A DNA stretch of 64,000 bases from Saccharothrix sp. (GTDB taxonomy: Bacteria; Actinomycetota; Actinomycetes; Mycobacteriales; Pseudonocardiaceae), in assembly GCF_031180885.1 (NCBI RefSeq), contig NZ_JAPSLK010000021.1, positions 1 to 64,000 of the forward strand, given 5' to 3'. The notes under the pieces were generated by a model. The model was not told the DNA's origin. It searched no databases and saw nothing but the letters and a program-made list of their open reading frames with translations. The position numbers and the translations under genes are program-made. This document shows, in pieces, positions 1 to 7,125 of this stretch (its first letter is position 1; every line of letters starts with the position of its first letter).

Positions 1-115
1 CGGCGTAGGTGGCGGCGGCGTGCAGGTCCCATTCGACCGCCATGACCGGGTGGTAGCCGCCCGCCGCGGTGAAGCCTGAGGTCATGCCGCCGCAGCCGGC
101 GAACAGGTCGATCAT
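1..115 (-). CDS. DNA (cytosine-5-)-methyltransferase, N-terminal part (runs off the window)
   Basis: Only the first ~38 codons are present; the gene continues left of base 1. The protein opens MIDLFAGCGGMTSGF and continues with AAGGYHPVMAVEWD, which is motif I (SAM-binding DLFAGCGG) of C5 DNA methyltransferases followed by the acidic strand that holds the ribose of SAM. It would methylate cytosine in double-stranded DNA. I chose the ATG at 115; a GTG at 124 in the same frame is an alternative, and a stop at 134-136 bounds the frame upstream. It is the third gene of a leftward operon behind vsr, the normal partner of a Dcm-type enzyme, because Vsr repairs the T:G mismatches made when 5-methylcytosine deaminates. 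The recognition sequence cannot be read from this fragment. Confidence 0.9.
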   Translation of the reverse strand, partial: MIDLFAGCGGMTSGFTAAGGYHPVMAVEWDLHAAATYA

Positions 116-124
116 GGACAGCAC

Positions 125-347
125 GGGGCCAGGCTAGCCGGCCTGTTGCGCGCGCCGGACATCGACACGCCGGCCCGGGTGCAGGGGGGAGGGCGGGGTG
201 GTCAGCCCCAGGGGGCGGGGACGTGGGCGTGGTCGGCCCAGGGGGCGGGGATGGTGGCGTGGGTCGGGGGCGTGGGGACGTGGGCGTGGTCGGGCCGGTG
301 CAGGGGTGGCGCCTGGTCAGGGGCGGACTGGTCAGGGGCGGCGAGCG
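125..347. repeat. G-rich intergenic spacer between vsr and dcm
   Basis: About 220 bases with several near-copies of the word GGGGGCGGGGACGTGGGCGTGG between 186 and 345. Open frames exist on both strands only because stops are rare in such composition; none looks like protein. I see no clear terminator or promoter. Confidence 0.5.
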
Positions 348-737
348 TCAGGGGCGGCGGGGAGGGCGGCGGGACAGGACGGTTTCGTGGATCTTCGCGG
401 CGGCGGTGGTCGGGTCCTCGTGTTCCCAGACGCGCACCGCGAGCCAGCCCGCCTCGGACAGGAGGGCGTCGGTGTTCGCGTCGCGGGTCTGGTTGGACTC
501 GATCTTGGTGCGCCAGAAGTCGCTGTTGCGCTTGGGCCACGTGCCGTGCTCGGGGCAGCCGTGCCAGAAGCAGCCGTCCACGAACACCGCCACCTTCGCG
601 GGGCCGAACACCACGTCCGCCTCCCGCCGCACGGCGCGCACCGGGCGCTGGTGCACCCGGTAGCGCAGGCCCAGCCGGTGCAGTTCTCGGCGCAGGGCCA
701 CCTCGATCCCGGTGTCGCGGGACCGCTGCCTGCTCAT
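348..737 (-). CDS. vsr: Very short patch repair endonuclease (Vsr)
   Basis: 129 aa, close to the usual family length. Vsr nicks 5' of the T in T:G mismatches that arise by deamination of 5-methylcytosine, starting repair back to C:G. Family marks visible: the opening MSRQRSRDTGIEVALRREL; EADVVFGPAKVAVFVDGC with D41 and D54 in the metal-binding restriction-like core; FWHGCPEHG at 57-65 (the aromatic/His segment that wedges the mismatch and holds zinc); and WRTKIESNQTRD. The ATG at 737 was chosen because it starts exactly at the conserved MSRQRSRDT; longer frames run into the upstream gene. It sits between an unknown gene (46 bp upstream) and the methyltransferase, in one operon. Confidence 0.95.
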   Translation of the reverse strand: MSRQRSRDTGIEVALRRELHRLGLRYRVHQRPVRAVRREADVVFGPAKVAVFVDGCFWHGCPEHGTWPKRNSDFWRTKIESNQTRDANTDALLSEAGWLAVRVWEHEDPTTAAAKIHETVLSRRPPRRP

Positions 738-783
738 CCGCGCGCTGACGTCCGACGTGGTCGGGAGGTTCGGCACGCGGTCA

Positions 784-1518
784 TCATGGTGCATCCGGGT
801 AGAGGACCCCGCGCAGGCTCCGGGTGGCGCGGTCCAAGTCCCGGCGGGCGGGTAATCGGACGTTGCCGACCTGCTCGGATTCCGTGATCGCCAGGTCGTG
901 GAAGAAGAACGGTGGCATGGCGTGCAGGAGCAGGCGGGACGAGCGCTGACCGCCCCCGCGCGGGTTGAGGACCAGCCGTTCCACCCAGGCGTCCACCTCG
1001 AAGACCAGGTCCGCCAACGGGTGCACGCGCACGTCGAGCCCGGCCTGCCGGAGGTGCGCGACCACGGACAGGTACCGCAGGAACGCCACGAACTCCGTGA
1101 CCACCTTGTGCCGCATGGCATCGCGTGCCCGCGCCCGGTCGGCGGTCGACGCGATGGCCTCGGTGGCGGGTGTCCACAGCATCGCCCGGGTCGCCTCGTC
1201 GGACTCGCAGAACTCGCGGAACTCGTCCCACGCCGGTAATCGGCCCAGCCGCTCCACCACGTGGTGCGCGACCTGCGTGAACGGGAACTCCGGCCGCCAA
1301 CCCCGGATCTGGGGGATGTCGGGGGGCGGACCGGTTCTCGGGACGTCGCGGCACGCCGACCGGACCTCGTCGGGCGTGACCCGGAGGACGGCCGAGGCGA
1401 CGTGGGACATCACCCGCTCCACTAGCGGTGTCCGGTCGCGGAACCAGCCGTTGAAGCGGTACCTCGTCTCCTGGGTGACGTTGAAGGTCTTGCGCACGTC
1501 CATGGCGGTGGTCGTCAT
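784..1518 (-). CDS. Unknown protein, first gene of the vsr-dcm operon
   Basis: 244 aa, no signal peptide or membrane segment, rich in Arg/Val and aromatic residues (RYRFNGWFRDRTPLVERV near 17-34). I recognise no family with certainty. Its place at the head of a vsr/dcm operon suggests a part in DNA modification or restriction; small unnamed proteins of this size travel with actinomycete Dcm-Vsr systems. The start was set at the ATG at 1518, which begins MTTTAMDVRKTFNV. A -10 hexamer TACCCT lies 7 bases upstream, so the mRNA is probably leaderless; longer frames would cross that promoter. Function is not assigned. Confidence 0.7.
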   Translation of the reverse strand: MTTTAMDVRKTFNVTQETRYRFNGWFRDRTPLVERVMSHVASAVLRVTPDEVRSACRDVPRTGPPPDIPQIRGWRPEFPFTQVAHHVVERLGRLPAWDEFREFCESDEATRAMLWTPATEAIASTADRARARDAMRHKVVTEFVAFLRYLSVVAHLRQAGLDVRVHPLADLVFEVDAWVERLVLNPRGGGQRSSRLLLHAMPPFFFHDLAITESEQVGNVRLPARRDLDRATRSLRGVLYPDAP

Positions 1519-1525
1519 GACCCAG

Positions 1526-1547
1526 AGGGTACGGACGACCACCGACA
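1526..1547 (-). promoter_or_regulatory. Damage-type (PafBC/RecA-NDp-like) promoter of the vsr-dcm operon
   Basis: On the minus strand the sequence reads TGTCGGTG (1547-1540), 8 bases, then TACCCT (1531-1526). This is the layout TGTCRGTG-N8-TANNNT known for LexA-independent DNA-damage promoters of actinobacteria, bound by RNA polymerase with PafBC. The -10 ends 7 bases before the ATG at 1518, predicting a leaderless transcript. Confidence 0.65.
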
Positions 1548-1578
1548 GTCCCGGCGAATGCGCTGGTCGCGGACCGCC

Positions 1579-1584
1579 TAGAGT
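1579..1584 (+). promoter_or_regulatory. -10 hexamer TAGAGT, leaderless start of the SNF2 gene
   Basis: TAGAGT lies exactly 7 bases before the GTG at 1592. No convincing -35 is visible. The position supports GTG 1592 as both transcription and translation start, divergent from the vsr operon. Confidence 0.45.
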
Positions 1585-1591
1585 CGACCGG

Positions 1592-4477
1592 GTGTTGGTG
1601 CTCCACGGGCTGTGCGCGCCCGACGGGCGGACGGCCGTGTGGGCCGAGGACGCCCGGCTCCCGGTGAAGGTCGGCTCGCGGCTGCCCAAGTCGCCCGTGC
1701 CGCACCCGTTCGCCGCGCCCGGCGCGGACCTCGCGACCCTGCTGGACGGCAAGCACGGCGAACTGGTGGTGCGCCTCCCCTCCTACGCCTCCGGACCGGT
1801 CGAGTCGCCGGAACTGGTGCGCGACCCGCTGGCCAAGCCCCCGGTCCGACGCGGCGCGGTGCGGCTGCGGGCCTGGCGGGTGCCGGTGGTGTGGGTGGAC
1901 GAGGTGCCGGACGCGCCGTCCGAGTGCCGGCTGGGCGCGTCCGCCCGCTACCTGGCCGAGGTGGTGGAGTTCGCTCAGGACCTGGTCGCGCGGGGGCGTG
2001 TGCTGCCCGGTGGTGACGCGCGTTGGCGGGCCGCCCCGGAACGGTTGCGGCTGGCTCGGCTGCGGGACGCCATGCCGCCCGCGTTCCGGGCCGTGCAGGA
2101 CGTCGAGGACCCGCTGGACGCGGTGCTGGATTCGTTGGTGGACAAGGAAGTCCGCACTCGACTGCGGGGCGTCGAGGTGGACGGCAGCGGTGTCGTCGGG
2201 CGGTGGTTGAAGGCGCTCACGGGTCGTGGTGTCCGCCCCCACGACGAGGCGCTGGTCAACGCCGTCGAGGCGTGGCGGGTGGAGCAGTCGCAGGTGGTGC
2301 GGGCGTGCTTCCGGCTGGCCTCCCCCGACCAGGGCGGGCCGGACCAGGAGGGTTGGCGGCTGGAGTTCCTGCTCCAGGTCGTGGACGAGCCGAGCGTGCT
2401 GGTGCCGGCGCGGGACGTGTGGCGCCACGACGCCGTGTTGCGGCGGTGGACGCCCCGGCCCGAAGAAGTGCTGTTGGGCGACCTGGGGCGGGCGTCCAAG
2501 GTGTTCCCCGCGCTGGACCGGGCGTTGGCCGAGCGCAACCCGGTGGCGCTGGACCTGGACCTCGACGGCGCCTACGACTTCCTGACCCGCGCCTCACTGC
2601 TGGCCGAGGCCGGGTTCGGGGTCATGCTGCCGTCGTGGTGGCGGCACCCGCGGCAGATCGGCCTGTCGCTGACCGCCACCAGCCGGGGCGCGGCCGGGGT
2701 CGTCCGGAAGGAGAGCGAGCTGGGCCTGAAGGCGGTGCTGGACTACCGCTGGGACCTCGCGCTGGGCGACGAGAAGCTGACCGAGGCCGAACTGTCCGCG
2801 TTGGCCAAGGCGAAGGCCCCGCTGGTGCGCATCCGCGGCCAGTGGGTGCACCTGGACCGCAAGCGGCTGGCCGAAGGGCTCGCGGTGCTGGGCAGCGGGC
2901 GGATGACCGCCGGGCAGGTGCTGCGGATCGCCGCGCAGGAGGACACCGACCTGCCGCTGCCGGTCACCGCCGTGCACGCGGACGGGTGGCTGGGCGACCT
3001 GCTGTCCGGCGAGGCGGAGCAGCGGCTGGACCCGGTGGACCCGCCGGAGGGGCTGACGGCGGTGCTGCGGCCGTACCAGCTGCGCGGGTTGTCGTGGCTG
3101 GTGTTCCTGGACCGGTTGGGGCTCGGGGCGTGCCTGGCCGACGACATGGGGCTGGGCAAGACCGTGCAGTTGCTGGCGCTGGAGGCCTACACGCGGCAGC
3201 ACGGCCGCCGCCCGCCGACGCTGCTGATCTGCCCGATGTCCGTGGTCGGCAACTGGCAGCGCGAGGCGGAGCGGTTCACGCCCGGCCTGAAGGTCCACGT
3301 GCACCACGGCGGCGACCGGGTCGCGGCGGCGCTGACCGCGGGCCACGACCTGGTGATCACGACGTACGCGGTGGCCACGCGGGACGCCGAGGCGCTGGCC
3401 GGCGTCGAGTGGGACCGCGTGGTGCTGGACGAGGCGCAGAACGTCAAGAACAGCGCCACCCGGCAGTCCCAGGCGGTCCGGGCGCTGTCCGCGCGGCACC
3501 GGGTGGCGCTGACCGGCACGCCCGTGGAGAACCGGCTCGCCGAGCTGTGGTCGATCATGGACTTCGCCAACCCCGGCATCCTGGGCACGGTCAACACGTT
3601 CCGCGCCCGCTACGCCGTGCCGGTCGAGCGGCACCACGACGAGGACGCGGCGGTCCGGCTGCGCCGGGTGACCAGGCCGTTCGTGCTGCGCCGGCTCAAG
3701 ACCGACCCGCGGATCATCAGCGACCTGCCGGACAAGATCGAGGTCAAGCAGCTGTGCACGCTGACGCCCGAGCAGGCGACGCTCTACCAGGCGGTGCTGG
3801 ACGACATGTTCGCCCGGATCGCCGAGGCGGAGGGGATCAAGCGCAAGGGCCTGGTGCTGGCCACGATGTCCCGGCTCAAGCAGGTGTGCAACCACCCGGC
3901 GCAGCTGCTGGGCGACGGGTCGCGGGTGGCCGGGCGGTCGGGGAAGCTCGCCCGGCTGGAGGAGGTGCTGGAGGAAGCGCTCGCCGACGGCGACAAGGCG
4001 TTGTGCTTCACCCAGTTCACCAAGTTCGGCGCGATGGTGGTGCCGCACCTGGCGGCGCGGTTCGACACCGAGGTGCTGTACCTGCACGGCGGGACGCCCG
4101 CGAAGGCGCGTGACGAGATGGTGCGGCGGTTCCAGGAACCCGGCGGCCCTTCGGTGTTCGTGCTGTCGCTCAAGGCGGGCGGGACGGGGCTCAACCTGAC
4201 CGCGGCGAACCAGGTGATCCACCTGGACCGGTGGTGGAACCCGGCGGTCGAGGACCAGGCGACGGACCGGGCGTTCCGGATCGGGCAGCGGTCGCACGTG
4301 CAGGTGCGCAAGTTCGTGTGCGTGGGGACGGTGGAGGACCGGATCGACCGGATGATCGAGGAGAAGCGGGGGCTGGCGCAACTGGTCGTCGGGGCCGGGG
4401 AGGACTGGTTGACCGAGCTGTCGACGGCGGAGCTGCGGGACCTGTTCGCGTTGTCCGGGGAGGCCGTCGGTGAGTGA
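1592..4477 (+). CDS. SNF2-family DEAD/DEAH helicase-like ATPase
   Basis: 961 aa, the usual size for the bacterial SNF2 subfamily with its own N-terminal domain (residues ~1-480). ATPase lobe 1: Walker A DMGLGKT near 517-523, DEAQ box VVLDEAQNVKN near 610-620, motif III ALTGTPVENR. Lobe 2: LHGGTPAKARDEMVRRF, motif V LSLKAGGTGLNLTAAN and motif VI DQATDRAFRIGQ near 886-897. Such enzymes are dsDNA translocases; bacterial members are linked to transcription or repair, but the substrate is unknown. The start is GTG 1592, from the leaderless -10 and because the longer frame (from 965) would overlap the divergent operon and its promoter. The next gene overlaps its end by 8 bp, so the two are cotranscribed. 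Confidence 0.92.
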   Translation: MLVLHGLCAPDGRTAVWAEDARLPVKVGSRLPKSPVPHPFAAPGADLATLLDGKHGELVVRLPSYASGPVESPELVRDPLAKPPVRRGAVRLRAWRVPVVWVDEVPDAPSECRLGASARYLAEVVEFAQDLVARGRVLPGGDARWRAAPERLRLARLRDAMPPAFRAVQDVEDPLDAVLDSLVDKEVRTRLRGVEVDGSGVVGRWLKALTGRGVRPHDEALVNAVEAWRVEQSQVVRACFRLASPDQGGPDQEGWRLEFLLQVVDEPSVLVPARDVWRHDAVLRRWTPRPEEVLLGDLGRASKVFPALDRALAERNPVALDLDLDGAYDFLTRASLLAEAGFGVMLPSWWRHPRQIGLSLTATSRGAAGVVRKESELGLKAVLDYRWDLALGDEKLTEAELSALAKAKAPLVRIRGQWVHLDRKRLAEGLAVLGSGRMTAGQVLRIAAQEDTDLPLPVTAVHADGWLGDLLSGEAEQRLDPVDPPEGLTAVLRPYQLRGLSWLVFLDRLGLGACLADDMGLGKTVQLLALEAYTRQHGRRPPTLLICPMSVVGNWQREAERFTPGLKVHVHHGGDRVAAALTAGHDLVITTYAVATRDAEALAGVEWDRVVLDEAQNVKNSATRQSQAVRALSARHRVALTGTPVENRLAELWSIMDFANPGILGTVNTFRARYAVPVERHHDEDAAVRLRRVTRPFVLRRLKTDPRIISDLPDKIEVKQLCTLTPEQATLYQAVLDDMFARIAEAEGIKRKGLVLATMSRLKQVCNHPAQLLGDGSRVAGRSGKLARLEEVLEEALADGDKALCFTQFTKFGAMVVPHLAARFDTEVLYLHGGTPAKARDEMVRRFQEPGGPSVFVLSLKAGGTGLNLTAANQVIHLDRWWNPAVEDQATDRAFRIGQRSHVQVRKFVCVGTVEDRIDRMIEEKRGLAQLVVGAGEDWLTELSTAELRDLFALSGEAVGE

Positions 4478-5291
4478 CTGGCACGGCGAGCGGCCGACGT
4501 ACGGGCGGCCCATCCGGGTCGAGGGCGGGTTGACGCTGCGCAGCAAGCGGGGCGAGGTCGCCCGGACGTGGTGGTCCCGGCGGTTCGTCGAGGTGCTGGA
4601 GTCGTTCGGGATGGGCGGGCGGCTCGCGCGCGGGCGGACCTACGCGCGGACCGGGCAGGTGATGTCGCTGTCGCTGTCGACCAGCGTGGTGGTGGCGCTG
4701 GTGATGGGGTCGCGGCCGGAGCCGTACCGGGCGCGGATCGGGGTGCGCAAGTTCTCCGACGAGGACTGGGTGCGCATCGAGCGGGCGCTGGCCGACCGGG
4801 CGGTGTTCGCGGCGAAGCTGCTCGCCGGGGAGATGCCCGCCGAGATCGAGGAGTTGTTCGCGGGGTTGGGGTTGACGCTGTTCCCGGCGTCGCCGCGGGA
4901 GATGTCGATGGACTGCACCTGCCCGGACTGGGAGGTGCCGTGCAAGCACCTGGCGGCGGCCTGCTACCTGCTGGCGGAGTCGTTCGACGCGGACCCGTTC
5001 GAGATCCTGGCGTGGCGCGGGCGGGGGCGGGAGGACCTGCTGGAGCGGTTGCGGGAACTGCGCGCGCCCATGCCCGCCGAGGAGGCCGTGTCGGGTGGGG
5101 TGCGGCCGTTGGCGGAGTCGTTGGACGTGTTCTGGCAACGGCCGGCGGTGGAGGCGGTGCCGGAGCCCGACGAGCCGGTCGCCCACCACCCGGGCGCGAT
5201 CCTGGACCGGCTCGGGCCGCTTTCCGTTCGGGGGCGGTCGGTGACGGACGAGCTCCGGCCGCTGTACCGGCGGTTCGGCGGCGGTCGGTGA
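4470..5291 (+). CDS. SWIM zinc-finger protein
   Basis: 273 aa. A SWIM finger (CxC...CxH) is plain at CTCPDWEVPCKHL near 149-161. Before it lies the usual WWSRRFVEVLESFG and the LSLSTSVVVALVMGSR stretch found in partners of SNF2 ATPases. SWIM domains bind DNA or proteins. The GTG at 4470 overlaps the end of the SNF2 gene by 8 bp, which implies translational coupling and a shared complex; this gene pair is common in actinobacteria. Function beyond that is unknown. Confidence 0.88.
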   Translation: MSDWHGERPTYGRPIRVEGGLTLRSKRGEVARTWWSRRFVEVLESFGMGGRLARGRTYARTGQVMSLSLSTSVVVALVMGSRPEPYRARIGVRKFSDEDWVRIERALADRAVFAAKLLAGEMPAEIEELFAGLGLTLFPASPREMSMDCTCPDWEVPCKHLAAACYLLAESFDADPFEILAWRGRGREDLLERLRELRAPMPAEEAVSGGVRPLAESLDVFWQRPAVEAVPEPDEPVAHHPGAILDRLGPLSVRGRSVTDELRPLYRRFGGGR

Positions 5292-5316
5292 TGGGTCTTC
5301 GCGGCTGAGGGTGGGG

Positions 5317-5601
5317 TCAGCCGCCGGCCACGGACGGGAGGATGCGGATCTCGGCGTTCGGGCGCAGGACCGTGGACGGGCCGTCGAGGCGGCGGCACTC
5401 CTCGCCGTCCACGTAGAAGTTCACGTAGCGGCGCAGGGTGGCGCGTTCGTCGCGGAGGCGGCGGTCCAGGAGCGGGTAGCGACCGGCCAGCTCGTCGAGG
5501 ACCGCGCCCAGGGTGGTGGGTTCGGGCAGGTCCAGTTCGAGGGTGGACTGGTTCTGCGCGGCCGGGCGCAGGACGCCGGGGATCAGCACGGTGATCTTCA
5601 C
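5317..5601 (-). CDS. Ubiquitin-like small modifier / MoaD-ThiS family sulfur carrier
   Basis: 94 aa beta-grasp protein ending ILPSVAGG. The C-terminal GG is the thiocarboxylate or conjugation end of MoaD, ThiS, CysO and archaeal SAMP proteins. FYVDGEECRRLDG and the AEIRILPSV strand match the fold. It starts with GTG directly after the stop of the BNR gene (TGA-GTG), so the two are translationally coupled. No moaE, thiG or E1-like gene is near, so molybdopterin or thiazole synthesis is not supported. It could donate sulfur or be conjugated to proteins; a second member (CysO) lies at 56.1-56.4 kb. Confidence 0.85.
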   Translation of the reverse strand: MKITVLIPGVLRPAAQNQSTLELDLPEPTTLGAVLDELAGRYPLLDRRLRDERATLRRYVNFYVDGEECRRLDGPSTVLRPNAEIRILPSVAGG

Positions 5602-6660
5602 TCAGACCTCCGCGGCGCGCACGCACACGACGTCCGGCAGGTGTTCGACCACCCGGTGCCACGACTCGCCCTCGTCGGGGCTGGCGTAGACGGAACCGGA
5701 GCGCGAGCCGAAGTAGACGCCGGCGGGGGTGGCCGTGTCGGTGCACATCGCGTCCCGCATGACGGCTGTCCAGAAGCCGTCCGGCAGGCCGGTGCGCAGG
5801 GCTGTCCACGTGTCGCCGCCGTCGGGTGAGCGGTAGACGGCGCACTGGCCGTTCGGGGGAAAGCGCTCGCCGTCGGCCACGAGCGGGAAGTTGTAGACGA
5901 CCTCGGGCTCGTGCGGGTGGACGACCATCGGGAAGCCGAAGTCCGACGGGAGGCCGTCGGCGATCGAGTCCCAGGTGGCGCCGCCGTCGGACGAGCGGTA
6001 GACGCCGTGGTGGTTCTGGAGGTACATGCGGTCCGGCGCGGCCGGGTGGCGGGCGATCTTGTGCACGCACTGGCCGAACTCGGGGTACGGGTCGGGCAGG
6101 AAGTACGCCTTCACGCCCTTGTTGCTCGCGGTCCACGACGCGCCGCCGTCGGAGGTGCGGTAGACGCCGCCGGTGGACATGGCCACGGTGAGCCGGTCGG
6201 GATCGGTGGGGTGGGGCAGGATCGTGTGGATCGCCTGGCCGCCGTAGCCGGCGCCCCAGTCATCGCGGTGCGGGTGGTCCCAGAGGCCGCGGACGAGGGC
6301 GTAGGTGCGGCCGCCGTCGTCGGAGCGGAAGAGGGCGGAGGGTTGGGTGCCGGCGTAGACGACGTCGGGGTCGTCGGTGGGGGTCAGCTGCCAGACGCGT
6401 TCCAGCGCGGTGTCCTCGGGGAAGGCGATGGGGGCGTGGTCGGGTTCCTGCCAGGTCTCGCCGAGGTCGTCGCTGGTCATGACGGTGGGGCCGAAGTGGG
6501 GACTGGTGGTCCCGGCGAGGAGGCGGGGTCGGCGCGGGTCGATGGCGACCGCGTAGACCTCGGTCATGGGCAGCAGCGGTCCGCGGACCTCCCACGACCT
6601 GCGGTCGGGGCTGGTCGCGAGCCACAGGCCCTTTCGCGTGCCGATCGCGAGCAGGTGCAT
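5602..6660 (-). CDS. BNR/Asp-box repeat beta-propeller protein (sialidase-like fold)
   Basis: 352 aa, no signal peptide. At least five Asp boxes (SxDGGxTW type) recur: SDDGGRTY, TSDGGASW, SSDGGATW, SPDGGDTW and SPDEGESW, marking a beta-propeller as in sialidases and photosystem assembly factor Ycf48. The protein is cytoplasmic by sequence and lacks the arginine triad I would want to see for a sialidase, so enzymatic activity is doubtful. It is coupled to the ubiquitin-like gene just downstream; similar pairs occur in actinobacteria, with unknown role. The ATG at 6660 has a good GGAGG site and opens MHLLAIGTRKGLWLAT. Longer frames extend across a C-rich repeat and a real opposite-strand gene and are artefacts. 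Confidence 0.85.
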   Translation of the reverse strand: MHLLAIGTRKGLWLATSPDRRSWEVRGPLLPMTEVYAVAIDPRRPRLLAGTTSPHFGPTVMTSDDLGETWQEPDHAPIAFPEDTALERVWQLTPTDDPDVVYAGTQPSALFRSDDGGRTYALVRGLWDHPHRDDWGAGYGGQAIHTILPHPTDPDRLTVAMSTGGVYRTSDGGASWTASNKGVKAYFLPDPYPEFGQCVHKIARHPAAPDRMYLQNHHGVYRSSDGGATWDSIADGLPSDFGFPMVVHPHEPEVVYNFPLVADGERFPPNGQCAVYRSPDGGDTWTALRTGLPDGFWTAVMRDAMCTDTATPAGVYFGSRSGSVYASPDEGESWHRVVEHLPDVVCVRAAEV

Positions 6661-6692
6661 GGCGTCCTCCGGCGGTGGGTGTGACGTGGAGC

Positions 6693-6715
6693 ACGCTACG
6701 CGCGGGGTACGACAA
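6693..6715 (-). promoter_or_regulatory. Promoter of the BNR/ubiquitin-like operon, damage-promoter layout
   Basis: Minus strand: TTGTCGTAC (6715-6707), spacer, then TAGCGT (6698-6693), 33 bases before the ATG at 6660. The spacing from TGTCGTAC to TAGCGT is 8 bases, as in RecA-NDp promoters; the 3' half of the first box (TAC instead of GTG) departs from consensus. Confidence 0.5.
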
Positions 6716-6739
6716 TTTCGCGCCGGCCGGGAATGAGCC

Positions 6740-7030
6740 ACCGCCTCGCCACCTCCCCACCCCGCCACCTCCCCACCCCGCCACCTCCCCACCCCGCCAC
6801 CGCCCAGCCGCCCCGCCCAGCCACGCCACGCCACCCAGCCGCCTCGCGCAGCCACGCCGCCCCGCCCAGCCACGCCGCACCGCACCGCCACCCCGCCGCA
6901 CTGCACCGCCGCCACGCCAGGGCCAAGCCGCCGCACCGCCCAGGCCGCCGCCGCGCCTCTCCACCGCGCCGCCCCACCGTCCAAGCCGCCGCCGCGCCTC
7001 GCCACCGCGCCACGGCACCGCCAGGCCGCC
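6740..7030. repeat. C-rich low-complexity spacer with a 16-bp tandem repeat
   Basis: Three full copies of CGCCACCTCCCCACCC at 6747-6762, 6763-6778 and 6779-6794, then a partial copy, followed by ~230 bases of decayed CCGCC/CACGCC words. It separates the BNR promoter from the acyl-CoA dehydrogenase operator. Open frames here are compositional only. Confidence 0.8.
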
Positions 7031-7081
7031 GTGAGGGCTGAAGGGCGGGAGGTGGCGGGCGGAGGGTGCGCGACGGAGGAA

Positions 7082-7097
7082 GTTACTCGCTGGTAAC
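7082..7097. promoter_or_regulatory. Inverted repeat GTTAC-N6-GTAAC, probable TetR-type operator
   Basis: GTTAC (7082-7086), TCGCTG, GTAAC (7093-7097), 28 bases upstream of the acyl-CoA dehydrogenase start. The half-site GTTACTCG recurs in the operator region between the monooxygenase and its TetR at 25.86 kb. Regulation by a TetR-family lipid regulator is likely; which one is unknown. Confidence 0.5.
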
Positions 7098-7125
7098 GTG
7101 CCCGGGAGACGAAGGGAGCAGGCCG

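Noticed and set aside
965..1591. N-terminal extension of the SNF2 frame
   Set aside because: It reads antisense through the divergent unknown gene and its promoter; GTG 1592 has its own -10 and starts the conserved protein.
5602..6660. True sialidase
   Set aside because: Asp boxes alone mark the propeller fold; no signal peptide and no recognisable arginine triad or other sialidase catalytic residues.
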